Positions 1-11,097 of a stretch of 64,000 nt of DNA are shown here, one piece after another. A program made the position numbers and the translations under genes. Numbering within the stretch: the stretch's first letter is position 1; each line of letters opens with the position of its first letter. Source of the stretch: Apophysomyces variabilis (Eukaryota; Mucoromycota; Mucoromycetes; Mucorales; Mucoraceae); the NCBI GenBank assembly GCA_002749535.1, contig MZZL01000400.1, forward strand, positions 248,001 to 312,000, read 5' to 3'. The notes beneath the pieces are model-generated. The model saw only the letters and a program-made list of their open reading frames with translations. It was not told the origin of the DNA and made no database searches.

Positions 1-234
1 AAGACGCTTGGTGGGATCAACATTCGGACATCGCGGCCCTTGGTAGAGTCTGCCAAGAATTGCTTAGCATAAATCTTGCGGTTCAATGGAACAACGAAAA
101 TTCTTACCTGTGAATAATTCCAAGATCTGAATGGCTCGTTCAGTGTCGCCTGGAACAAAATGAGTTTCAATATAAGCAAGGTATGAGAGATAGTGAATTC
201 TACCTGCAAGTTCTCTTGGTGTACGTGGTGCCAT
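1..234 (-). CDS. 5' end of an unrecognised protein gene (runs off the left edge)
   Basis: Two exons read in frame on the minus strand: the start codon at 234 down to 108, a 58-nt GT-AG intron (107-50), then 49-1 continuing past the window edge. The visible peptide is about 58 residues, starting MAPRTPRELAGRIHYLSYLA and including a helix-like stretch ending QILELFT, then DSTKGRDVRMLIPPS. The donor GTAAGAA and acceptor TTGGCAG are good and the phase is kept (1+2), so I think it is real coding sequence. I do not recognise the family. The rest of the gene lies to the left. Confidence 0.5.
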
Positions 235-2693
235 GATTTTTTGGCAGAAAAGAGTAATGCAGACTAAGGCTGTTCCCGCCGGGCCATTAAGGGGATTAGG
301 TGATTGACACCCCGATGCTGAGCGTCTTGAGTGACTTGGCCATGATTGCTTCCCTTTTACAACAGACTGCTGTATGGAAAGGAACGCTAACCCACGTTAT
401 TCCAGTACGCACATTAAACAGGTGCATTAGTTATATATGGATCTTTCTTGTAGCTATGACCATGAGCCGTTCTATGGATAACCATTGGAAGGAGAAATTG
501 TTTGTAAGATTATCCATGAAACGTTAGAAGCATTACCGTCAAATCTGTAACTTTTTTTATGCATTCAGTTTGCAACCTTCTCTTGGTGGAATGCTGGTAT
601 AGCAAAGCAAACTTTTGGCGAAGAATGTCTCAGTTCGGTCTGATCGCTGGTCAGGCTTTGGATTCGTTAGAATCCATACGTACCCTTTAAGTTTTTTGTT
701 TCCATAATCATCAATATAAAGTTCCTAGGCTTCCAAACGTTTTATGCTAAATCTGCCCGTGAATGTATAGTCAGTGAATATAAAGGACAACGCTTATTTG
801 CAGATTGTAGGCTATTGTTACTGATAATGAAAACTAGTGTTTGCTATGATTTTCTTTTTCAAAATCTAGTCTCTGTCAGTATTGTTTGCAGTACGCAGAA
901 AGCTGCATTACAGAATATGGCAAATAAAGGTTCCTGTCAGTTTCGGGCACTTGTTACTGAACTATCCTGGCCCCCCTGGATTATTTTCTTGGTAAGCAAT
1001 CTTGCACAGCGTCTCAGCTTAAAATTGTGATGAATTATCCTTTTTACTCACGTAAATCAATCCATAAGGAACCGCTTTCCATAGAGATAACATGGTAATT
1101 GAAAGATCAATCGTTCTGCAGACATGTTCCTTCCTAATTTTCCATGACGAAGCATTTCTATTTCATAGTGAGGTTAGCGTGCAATTATGACAGAGAAGTC
1201 AAAGTTTATAAACCACTACGGACCTCGACCCGAAACCGATCGGGTAATTTCTGCTGTCTATCACATCAGAATGGCCCCCTCGGGTATCATTCCGATAAAC
1301 AAGTAATTGGTTCTTGGTACACTCACCAGCTTCACAGTATGACCCGTGATCATTTCCAAAATACCTTTTCTGCTAAGGATGGAAACGAAGTGGCTGAGTA
1401 GGATTTTTGGTTCTAAGGGGCATAAGTCATTCTTTCAGCTTGACATTTCCGTGTAGGGATGAGAGATGTACTAAAAGGGTGCAAAATGCTTTGGATGCAA
1501 TTAGAGTTTTTTTTTCTCTTCCTCACAGTGCACAGAACCTTTTTTTGGTCCATAGAAGATTACATAAAGGAGAGCAAACAGTGAAATACATTCAGCGTCT
1601 GCCTAGAAATTATAGGATGATGAACTGGATGCAGTTGAGCGTGATCCATTACAACTTTTTGGCATCCGTAGGCAGGAGTATCCTGCATGAGGCTAATGTG
1701 CTGCAAAACCTGGCTACAGGACCACTCAATAAATTCCTTGACCTTTAAAAAGCTTGAGTTGAAGGGGCAATAAAGACAGAACTCTGTTGCTTGAACTCGA
1801 CTCATCGTAACATTCTGATGGTAATACTAACTAAGAATGTTTGGAAAGTAAGTTGTCTCCTGTTACAGTTATGTTATCCGGACGAACGGAAAATACTGTT
1901 GGTTTGCCATGGAACTAATCGTATGGATTACTGCAGTCTAGGTTTACGTTCCAAGCGCTATTTTTTTTCTCCTTTTTCCGTACTTCATGTCAACAATGTC
2001 ACTTAATACCATAAAACCAAACATGGCCTGTTTAGGGTAGTCTCCTCCTTCTAGCGCAATGCATTGTATGAAGTTGTGCAGTGCTTAAATTGGCTGTCTC
2101 TAATGTCCTAGTTGCTGTAAAGGATAACATATAGAAATAGGAAATCAAAAAGGTCCTTAACTGGACTTGTTTGTTGTTCGAGTTACCAATCGAGCCGTTG
2201 TAACCTAGCAATTAATAAAAAAGGTGTTGAGTGCGGTTCCTAACGTACTAAGGCTTACCGATTAGGAAATGTAACCATGTCACGCTGAAACGCTGTCATC
2301 TTCCGGTATCCGACGGTATGGAATAGAAGTCTGAGGTAACCGCCCCTTCAACTTGGGAAGGGGAAGGGGTCAGCTGAAGCTAAAAAAGAAAATAAGCGAC
2401 TTCCCATCAGATAAAGATCAGTGTGTTTACCGGGTTACAAAGGGTTTTGGATGTATTAGGAATTTTTTCTTACTTTGTTTGCGCATGAAGTTATGGAAGG
2501 AGAGGGGTTAAAACAAAGAACGGATAGACTTATTGTTTTGAGAAACTAAAACAGAAATACGACTTGGCAAGCAAACCGTTCTCTCCCCTTATATCTTGCC
2601 ATTGAGCAAGACGGTCTCCTTGATCCTACATTCATTCCTTTTTTTTTTTTTCGTTTTCCCTCATTTCCCAATTCTCTTTCTCCATCAGACTTC
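235..2693. other. 2.4 kb spacer without a recognised gene
   Basis: Only short, compositionally random reading frames are seen. The longest (1407-1748) shows no domain-like pattern and no splice-supported continuation. The last 60 bases before 2694 form a pyrimidine-rich run ending TCCATCAG, typical of the core promoter or leader just upstream of start codons in this window. Confidence 0.5.
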
Positions 2694-5180
2694 ATGTCGA
2701 CGAAAGACAAGTCGCCCGCACAAAAGTTTTGGAAGAAGTTTAGTTTGAGTAAGAACAAGACGTCTTCCACGTCTCCTTCTTCCTTTTCCCTAGGTAACGA
2801 CATAAAAACGGTCATGGTAGTGAGTGTATATATTTGAAACTGAGAAAGATTACATTTCCCAATAGCGGGTAATCCTCCGCCGACAACTCCTATACCTCGA
2901 ACAGACATACGTGAGCTTTCGGACCATGAGAAGATAAAAAATCGACGACTAAGGTAAAATTTCGGCATAAACATCACTTTTGGATACTTTCGTTCCTGAC
3001 GTTCTGACCGAAACTGTTTATAGTGGCCTTTTTACGCATAAAATTCAAAATTTAACGTCGCAGCAGATGTTAAAGAAGCGTCAAAGTTACCACGCCGGGC
3101 TGTCACATTCTCTTTCTCCACCCTTAGCTATGTTCCCTTTCAAAGCTGGAGAAGACTTGGCACATGGGTACTTACTGGATGAAAAGTCAATCCACGTGCA
3201 ACGGTTAGGCGAACGTGTGTTGGATCAAGTTCTTGATCATACCCAAATGAAGTACTCACCGTCTATTATTCCTTTATTTTCTTTTTATATCTCCATATTT
3301 AGTTGATCCTTTGAAGCCCCAACAACAACTTCCATCATCTAACATTTTTGAAGGTCGCGGGGCAATACATAGATCAGCTGGGTCCAGATTTGAAGACCAT
3401 GCACTATCAGGCACTGAAAATACCATTCACGAAGAACCTGAAGAAAAGGGGATTGAACATGCGGAAAACAAACGGGAGGACGATGCACAGGAGACAAACA
3501 AGGAAGACGAATCCGGGATTACAGCGACAACACCCGTTACGACCACCGATCCATTGCCATCTTCGCCTTCACCTGATCGTTCGGTATCTGTGAAGAAAAA
3601 AACCTCCGCCGATACCAACAAAAAGGCCATCCCTCGACCTACGCCAAGCCGAAGTAATCAATCGCAACGATCGGTAGCAAGACCTAACAACAAACCATCA
3701 ACGACTCGGCTCCGGAAGCCGTCCACCGTTGGACAAACAAGGCCTCGTACCCCCAAATTGCCAGAGAGTCCCAAACCCGTGAAGAGCATCGAGAACGACA
3801 GCGAGGGCGAACGTCGTGCGGACTCGGCAAGAACAAGCACCAGTCTCAGCGTTGGAAGCTCCGCAACGAGCGATGACACGACATGCGAACCAAGCTCAGA
3901 GGAAATGCTTCTGAAAGAGGAACTAGAGAAGGAACGTGCCATTATCCGCGTTCTGCAAAAACAAAAAGAAGGTGCGCACAATATTAAAAGTTTTGGAGAA
4001 CTGCCGAGAGACGTTACTAATTTTACTACACTGTTAGCTATTAACAAGGACCTCGATTATTTTAGTCAAACTGTTGACGAACTGATGAATGAGAAGACGG
4101 TTTTGGCTGAGAAGTTAGAAGCCGAGAAACTGGCAAACCAGCATAAAGACGAGGATCTCGATCTATTACTGGAAAAGTTGAAGACAGCAACGGATAATGC
4201 AAGGTAACACTGCAGAGCCGATAGCTTGCTTTCCCTACTAAGTTGTCTTCTTTCTCTTCTATTAGGGATCAATCATTTGCTGCTGAACAAGCTAGAAATG
4301 AACTAGAGGTACGTATAATTTATACGTGCAATATTTATCTTAACTGAAACTTACCTACTGCTTGTCATTCCACAGAATTACCGACGTCAAGCATTGGAAG
4401 AAAGACAATCGTTCCAATCTCAGCTGAACCAAAAGGACAATGACATAAATCAACTCAAAGTAAGATTAAAACCGAGTATTGACCAAAATATAAATGACAT
4501 TCTCTTCTAGTCTCAATTAAGCCAAGCACAAGATCAAATCAGGATCTTAACTGCGACGATGGATCAACTTATTGCGGCTCAAGTTGCCCTGGCTGAAGAT
4601 GACAGGCATTCTATGAAACGCTCACGGCCCAGGTAAAGAAAACAAGCAATGCATGATGCAATGCTTTTTATTAGCTGTGCCAGTTTGGACACTTCTAACC
4701 CGGCTATCTAATATATAGTAGCCCCATGCGGTATTCTGGTGCCTCCTCACCCGAACCACAAACAGTCGGCAAGGCAATGGAGCTGATAGAATCCACATCC
4801 ATTCGGAGCGGCAGTGTTTCTCCTGCGCCTTCTCTCCCTTCATCTTTTGTACAATATCATGATTGTAGCATGAAGCAATTGAATACAATGGAAAGAAGTG
4901 ATTCTTCTTCCAACGGTTCCTCGTCAGGACAAGAAGACGACTTGGATCATCAATTAATGCGGTTGACCAAGGAAAAAGAAAAGGTAAGTTTGTATTACTT
5001 ATTTCTCCTTGATGTGAATATTTAACTTGAAACCAAACTTAGCTTCAATCCCACTATTCTAAGATCCCACTAACAGGTGGTGGTCATCAATCACGTAGAA
5101 GAAAGGAGGAATTGGAAGAAATGCTGGACGAGGTTGATTCTCAGCTCAGCAAAGTCAAACAAAAAATCAAGAGATCTTAA
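2694..5180 (+). CDS. Serine/proline-rich coiled-coil protein, function unknown
   Basis: Nine exons: 2694-2793, 2866-2953, 3024-about 3214, 3303-4203, 4266-4308, 4376-4459, 4511-4632, 4719-4983, 5043-5180, giving about 643 aa. The N-terminus begins MSTKDKSPAQKFWKKFSLSK. A basic Ser/Thr/Pro-rich low-complexity region follows, then a long coiled coil (from EEMLLKEELEKERAII through KEKEKL) and a short basic end (KVKQKIKRS). All junctions keep frame except the third intron: the obvious donor at 3252 (GTACTCACC) puts a stop after acceptor 3302, while a weaker donor at 3215 (GTGTGT) restores frame. That boundary is uncertain, or an indel is present. A scaffold or cytoskeletal role is only a guess from composition. 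Confidence 0.75.
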
Positions 5181-5547
5181 TCTATACATACCAAAACACC
5201 AAAAAAGAACCATATAACAAAACAAAAACCCCTCTATAGTTTAACCCTCATCACTCTCCTTCCTTCCAATTTCTCTTTCTCGTTCTTTCTCTTCTAACCT
5301 TGTTTCCCTTCATTTTCCTTCGTTTTCACTTGTTTTTTCATTGTTTTAGCGTATCTTACTCCAATCTATCGTTAATTGACTTATTAAAGAAAAAAGATAT
5401 ATTACGTTCAACTCTTTTTCTTATCTGTCACAGTGCGGCGGGCTCTGAATCATCAACGTCACACGCAAGCCACAGAGGCGCGAAGAAAAAAATAACACAT
5501 CAAATTTGGGGAAAAAATTGGTTCCTTCTCTTCTCTCCTGTTCAAAA

Positions 5548-6449
5548 ATGTCGACTTTTGAAAAGGTAAAAAAAAAAAAAGAAAGCTCTCGAATCGACAA
5601 AACGAAACCGTTTTCTTTTCCGTTATTTGTATCGCAACAACCTCTTTACTTACCAGAAAAAAATTCTCCAACCTATTTTGTTTCGGCATGCGATTTAATA
5701 GGTTGTTGTCATTGACGGCAAGGGTCATCTTCTCGGACGTCTCGCTTCCATTGTTTCCAAGCAGGCTCTTAACGGCCAAAAGGTTGTTGTCGTCCGTTGT
5801 GAGGAACTCAACGTGTCTGGTGAATTCTTCCGCAACAAGTGTAAGTAAAAAGAAAAGAAAGAGTTGGAAATACAAGAGAGTGAAGTCCAAAAAAAATTTG
5901 GAGACAAAAAAAAGCGGGTCAAAAAAAGGAAAAAGAAACAGAGACAAAGACTTTGTGTATCTCACCACTTTTGGGAAATGTTCTTTTTTATGTATAGTGA
6001 AGTACCACGCTTACCTTCGCAAGCGTTGCATTGTCAACCCCAACCGCGGTCCTTTCCACTTCCGTGCTCCCTCCCGCATCTTGTACAAGGCCATCCGTGG
6101 TATGATCCCCCACAAGACTGCTCGTGGTGCTGCTGCTTTGGACCGCATCAAGTTGTTCGAGGGTGTTCCTCCTCCCTATGACCGTGTTAAGCGTGTCGTT
6201 GTTCCCGATGCTCTTCGCGTCCTCAAGCTGAAGCCCGGTCGCAAGTACACCACCCTTGGTCGCATCTCCCACGAAGTCGGCTGGAAGTACCAGGATGTTG
6301 TTGCCAAGCTTGAAGACAAGCGTAAGGCTAAGAGCGCCGCTTACTACCAGCGCAAGACCGCCCTTCTTGCCATCAAGAAGAAGGCCGTTGAGTCCAAGGC
6401 TGACGCTCTCAAGGACATCAATGCTTCCATTGCTGCTCTTGGCAACTAA
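5548..6449 (+). CDS. RPL16: 60S ribosomal protein L16 (uL13)
   Basis: Exons 5548-5565, 5702-5840 and 5998-6449 encode about 202 aa with the uL13 signature throughout: [20 protein letters not shown] at the N-terminus, then [20 protein letters not shown] and [10 protein letters not shown]. Exon 1 codes for only six residues (MSTFEK), the usual layout of fungal ribosomal-protein genes with an intron close to the start. Codons are strongly biased (CGT, AAG, GTC, CTC, GGT), as expected for high expression. The protein binds the large ribosomal subunit. Both introns are A/T-rich with clear GTAA donors and TAG acceptors. The gene is tail-to-tail with the next one, 196 bp apart. Confidence 0.97.
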
Positions 6450-6645
6450 AGAAAATCAAACCGATCCCAAAAAAACATGTCTGCAACCTAACAGGAAGTT
6501 TTCCCTTAGCGTGTGTCTAGATTTTTAATTATAATAAAAAAAAAAGAAGGAAGCGATTTTTTTTTTGTTAGCTGAGGAAAATTCTTATTCGCTGAAGAGT
6601 TCATTATGACAGCGGAAAAAGGAAAGGGTTATATATATTCATTAT

Positions 6646-7515
6646 CTATGCTCGAGAGGAATGAAGAAAAGAGAAACATCGTTGGATAAGGAGGTAAAGC
6701 CATTGGAACAAAGATTGCGGATAAATAAGTAGATGGGTGATCGAGCTAGATGATGTTTTCCGAGGGATATCACTCCATTGGTATGTCTGTGCACTTGGGC
6801 CTTGTGGCAAGGCACGCAATATATCGGATAGATGTCGATCTGAGAGGGATTCGTTCATACGCCAAGTGACATGCGATTCGGTTGGTGTCATATCAATGGC
6901 CACACTGTTTTCCATCGAATCACGGTAAACGAGTGTCATGCCCAGGACACCTCGGAGCAGACGAAGATACGCTAACATCGCCTCTTCTCCGTTCTGGGTC
7001 AGGACGTATTCACTAATAGACCATTCGGCCAACTGGTCCTTCCGGAGCTGGAACCGTAGCCAGCCGACCAAGCCTCGCACAAAGGGAACCGAGCCTACAT
7101 CGACACCGTGCTGCCGTGCGAATTCCCGTACCAAGGCCATACGTTGGTCATGCGTCAGCAAAAGAGGCTCAAACTGAGGAAGGGCCTCGTCCAACTGACG
7201 ACTGAGTCGAGCTTGAAGTTGTTCATGCCATGCTTCGCGTGCCTTCCGCTTGGTCTGTACGTATGCTGTCCATGTGGTGACTGGTAACACATAAGTGGCT
7301 GCCGACGTCGTTGCCGCCGTCTCGTTGCTTATGCGTTCGAATCCCAATTGTTCCAACATTGGTCGAAACGCCTCATGCTCTGCTACAGTGGGATTCAGGG
7401 TGACGGCATGGCCTTCGTCCGTTGTCTTGCCGCAGCCTTCAACAAACAGAATAAAATCCGTAGCACGTTTGTCATTATCGAAGGCTTCTATGCATAACTG
7501 ATGCCACTGCTCCAT
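6646..7515 (-). CDS. Hypothetical protein, 289 aa
   Basis: A single uninterrupted frame starting MEQWHQLCIEAFDNDKRATD. Starts further upstream (to 7596) would add a Phe-rich stretch that looks like untranslated leader, so 7515 is preferred. Residues about 1-80 end EAFRPMLEQLGFERI and then YVLPVTTW, which loosely resembles the helical PUB fold of peptide N-glycanase-type proteins, but this is a weak impression. A long Arg/Gln-rich helix follows (KRKAREAWHEQLQARLSRQL). The last 30 residues are hydrophobic and aromatic (SLFQWLYLLIQRCFSFL) and could be a tail anchor. I do not assign a function. Confidence 0.7.
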   Translation of the reverse strand: MEQWHQLCIEAFDNDKRATDFILFVEGCGKTTDEGHAVTLNPTVAEHEAFRPMLEQLGFERISNETAATTSAATYVLPVTTWTAYVQTKRKAREAWHEQLQARLSRQLDEALPQFEPLLLTHDQRMALVREFARQHGVDVGSVPFVRGLVGWLRFQLRKDQLAEWSISEYVLTQNGEEAMLAYLRLLRGVLGMTLVYRDSMENSVAIDMTPTESHVTWRMNESLSDRHLSDILRALPQGPSAQTYQWSDIPRKTSSSSITHLLIYPQSLFQWLYLLIQRCFSFLHSSRA

Positions 7516-8007
7516 GACAACAAAAAAAGAAGATAAAAGGGGAAAGAGGGTGAATGAGAAGCCGCGACTAGGGAAGAGCAAAAAAAAAAAAAGCACAGAT
7601 ATGTTTCACAGCACCCACAATCTGCTCCCATTGGTGTCCTTACATCTAGGTACCAGGGAAGACCTCCCAACTTATTTGCAATTAGGCAGCTTTAAGAGAT
7701 AGAAGAAAGTAATAAACAAACACCATGATTCTATTTCCAATTCTGATATGCTTTATTAGAGATGGACAGGAAAATGGCTACACGCAATATACATATGCTA
7801 TGTACACATTGATCGGGTGCCCTCGTTCCTGCAGGAAAACTGCTGTTTCAGATTAATATGGGGTACAGGAAAATCGCACGAATATTCTCATACATCCTTA
7901 GGAAAAAGGTTATCAACAGTCATTAAAACAGTAATGAATTTTAAACATAATATGTACAAAGTCTTTTAGAAGGATGACCAGCAAAGAGAGGTAAGGTGTG
8001 TCACTGA
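7516..8007. other. Spacer between two minus-strand genes
   Basis: This holds the leader and promoter of the hypothetical gene at 6646-7515 and the 3' end of the RING gene. AT-rich, nothing else recognised. Confidence 0.5.
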
Positions 8008-9473
8008 TTACATGCGTCGATTGCCTTTTCTTTTCTTTTTTCTATTGCGCCTGCTTTTTCTTGATGTCGCATAGGAGGTGCTGGGTTGTGGTGCTGGTTC
8101 GCTTTCCTCTTCATCGGAAGTAATGACGATGCGTTTTCGTATATTCTTCTTCTGAACAGGGGTACTTTCAACGGATGCGTCGGAGTCATCAGAAGCTAAC
8201 TCTGCGCTTGATTGATTGCTGTCAGATTTATCGGACTCACTGGAATCTTCGTTTGTAGACGAGTGAATAGCAGCTTCAGATTCTGAAGACTCGTTGGACT
8301 CATTGGATTCGGCCTCATCGCTTGAGCGGACAGTCATGCTGTTATATCTTCCTACAATTGCTTGCGAATCTTCTCCATCAGATGCCGCAGAATCTTCATC
8401 ACAATCGTTTTCTGATGCCTCCTCATCTATCCAGCCCTCTTGCTTATCTCCATCCGATTCACCTTCGCTGTCAGTGTTGTATATTTCCGTAATATGCTGG
8501 CTACTGTCATTATCTTCATCCTCATCGGAGCTGACATATACAACCTCGCTTCTATTGCCGAAATCACTCCTTGATGCTTCTGAATCATCTTCCCCATCGG
8601 ATGAGTCTTCAGACTCATACTCTTCTTCATGATCGCCAACAACAAATCCTTCCAGATCTTGATCCTCTTCATCGTCTTCGTCGTATATACTGCTTCCAGA
8701 TTCGCTCCTTTCCCAATCTTCAGCTGCAAAGCTACCGTAGTTGATTCCACACCGTTCACAAACACCATCTGGTTCTAGCTCCCAAGAACAGTTGATACAA
8801 CGGCGGCTAGGTACCCGTATTAAGATTAACCAGGCCATGGGGTCACGATACAACTTACACTTGATCTTCTGCATCTCTAATAAATGTTGTCCGACTGTCT
8901 ATTGGAAATATTTGACCCCATATACTATCAGGGCTTTGGTATTGAGGTTCAGGTTGTGCTGATGTAACACCGCAATCGTCAGGAAAACAATTTTTGAATG
9001 CATGCACTATGGAAACGGTCAAGACAAGTTCTCGTCCTGCTATTTATGGAGTTTACCTAGATGTTGTACAGTGTAGGATGGCACTGGGCGATGTCGGATA
9101 GTTTGTCTACAAGTTGGACACTGTTTTTGCCTGGATAACCATTGCTTTAAGCATTCGCCACAGAAAGTGTGTCCTATACAAGCGCAGCATGAGCGCAACA
9201 CGTCCCAATGATCGAATTCGATAACGTACCACATTCCAAAGTATGTGGTACTTCAAAATACTCCACGCAGATCGTGCAACAGTAAGCTGTGTTTATTTAT
9301 TCATTCCTTAGAATCAGAAGGATTACTTGAGCGCGTTACTTGCCTTCTTTCATTTGTGCGAAGTGATTACATTTCGTGGCGGAGTTCCCGCTAGTAGTAG
9401 AGGTTGACGAGATGTCTTTGATCTTCCCATTCGAGCCTTGATCTATGGCTTTGGAAGACGTTGATCCTTTCAT
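8008..9473 (-). CDS. CHFR-like RING-type E3 ubiquitin ligase with zinc ribbon and acidic tail
   Basis: Five exons (9473-9344, 9286-9230, 9173-9057, 9006-8859, 8806-8008) join to 373 aa with every phase matching. Residues about 45-90 form a C3HC4 RING: CCTIC, LECGHTFCGEC, CPTC. The following SYTVQHLVHAF matches the region after the RING in CHFR proteins. A four-cysteine ribbon follows (RCINCSWELEPDGVCERCG), then about 190 residues of Ser/Asp/Glu repeats and a basic end (RKSRRNRKKKRKGNRRM), probably nuclear. No FHA domain is visible. The first intron is GC-AG (AAG/GCAAGT). An in-frame start at 9539 would add a hydrophobic stretch and is less likely. E3 activity is inferred from the RING. Confidence 0.85.
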
Positions 9474-10055
9474 ACTGAGAGCAATAGGAAAGAAGCAAGT
9501 TAAGGAAATAAAAAAGATAGGTCTATCGACGCGAACCAAAAAATTGGATGATGACGCGTGTGTGAATGCAGGTTAAATGGCAGACCTCTCCCAACACCAC
9601 AAAATTGACACACAGCACTCGCTCGTCGGAATCTGAATTCATTCACTGCAGACAGGGATTTCGCCCATCTGTCAAGATGGATTCATTACCCGCGATTGTT
9701 GCCATGGCCTTATAAAACAAACATAACGTATTTCATATAGTCATGAAGGCTGATTAGCGTAAACTGTTTTATATTGCTTTGTTGTTGACATAAATATACT
9801 CGTTTTCCCGTTGGTGCAATAGGGCAAAATCAAATCGAGACCCCTTCTACGACTTATCAAGGAAACTAGTAAGCAAGGGTAATAAGACGTACCTCTCACA
9901 GATCTTCCTTGTTCCATTCTCTTCAAGTTCACCTTCTTTCTGGTGATGGCTTGTTTTGCGCTTTGGTTATGATAGCGCTGTCGGATGATCGGCTCTCCCT
10001 AGGTACGCTAATTGAATAAAAATCTACAACATGTCCGTGGGAATTGGGAAACTAG
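9474..10055. other. Spacer, no gene recognised
   Basis: This holds the likely promoter of the RING E3 gene (next to 9473) and the 3' untranslated region of the membrane-protein gene. Short frames here show no splice-supported coding pattern. Confidence 0.4.
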
Positions 10056-10640
10056 TTAATTACCCATCCACATGACACCTCCGTTCTCGTTATACGCAGC
10101 GTAAACTATAAGAGATTAGCGAAGATCGATCAATTCTTAGAATGTACGTTTTAAGGGCAAGAATGATGTTGCGTCAATACCGACAGCGAGCATAAGACCA
10201 ATAAAAGGCAATAAAACAAACTGGACCCACATGTTCGAGTAAACAATCACACCTCCTTCTCGTGCCAATACGGCTGTTCCAATAAAGATAGGAATATACG
10301 GCTTGCATCAGTCACTTGTTTTTCTTCCATGTATTATACTTGGTGTTGATATTCGGCACCAATCGTGATGATACTGTCAAAGAAAAAAAAGCCGGAGAAA
10401 ACGAACTGAAGGCAGACAAATGTTGATTTAAGTGCTTTAATGAGAATAAACAACCAAGAATGTACTGGTAAGCATATCTAGCTGCGCAAAACCGCCAAAT
10501 GTCGTGATGATAAATGTCGTAGGCAAATTAACTACCGAGGAAGTAATACAAAAAAAAAGACATTAACGCTATATCACCTAGACGCTGTATAAACCCAAAG
10601 ACAAATTTGGACTTCTTCGATGCAGCGAGTATTCTGACTA
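10056..10640 (-). CDS. Small multipass membrane protein, family not recognised (5' end unresolved)
   Basis: Five exons can be joined in frame on the minus strand: 10637-10578, 10531-10455, 10405-10340, 10301-10148 and 10105-10056. The peptide contains a basic loop (RILAASKKSK), then hydrophobic segments around FGFIQRLVNLPTTFII, FVFSGFFFFDSIITIG and WVQFVLLPFIGLMLAVGID, ending YAAYNENGGVMWMGN and a stop. Phases agree at every junction, which is hard to get by chance. Introns are very short (38-52 nt in three cases) and one donor is GTTGTT. The first exon was not found; a candidate near 10670-10700 does not join cleanly. Probably an organelle or endomembrane protein; no function is proposed. 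Confidence 0.6.
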
Positions 10641-11097
10641 GTATTAACTGCTCTTTCTACTTACAATAGCAATGGGACGTCCTCAGCACGGGTTATGTAA
10701 ATTTAAAGTATTCCTAGAAAAGGAGAAAGATGCGTTCAAAGCCAAGAAACCCAAAAAGAAAAGCTATTCGATCCTTATACGGAATAGTGATACCTGCGTT
10801 GTTTTATGATTCCTCTTTTCTCTGTTCTTTGGTATTGTGTGAGTTGTTCTATGTTAGACTGCAGTTTTGAAACAGGAAAATGAAATCCCAAATGAAATAA
10901 CGATTGTGTTTAGCATTACTGAATAAGCAGGAGTTGGTCCCGGACAGCATTTGCCGAGCCGGGGTAAAATCAGAGAGCGGAGTTATGAGCTTAAGCAGCC
11001 AACCATTTCGCCAAAGGAGCTTATCCTGTTACTTTGTTTCGTTTTCACTTTCGCCACAAAAAGACTATTCACTCGTCTAGATCTTTTCCACATTGTT
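10641..11097. other. Promoter region between the membrane gene and SKN7
   Basis: Divergent arrangement. Contains the unresolved 5' end of the minus-strand gene and the SKN7 upstream region. A plus-strand frame of 46 codons at 10672 exists but has no supporting features. Confidence 0.4.

Noticed and set aside
2180..2260. tRNA-like GTTCGAGTT stretch
   Set aside because: No matching A box, acceptor stem or anticodon arm could be folded by eye.
8294..8632. Ser-rich plus-strand frame
   Set aside because: It is the antisense of the Asp/Glu/Ser codons in the RING E3 acidic tail.
10672..10809. 46-codon plus-strand frame MGRPQHGLCKFKVFLEKEKD preceded by an acceptor-like TACAATAG
   Set aside because: Overlaps the 5' side of the better-supported minus-strand membrane gene and has no partner exons.
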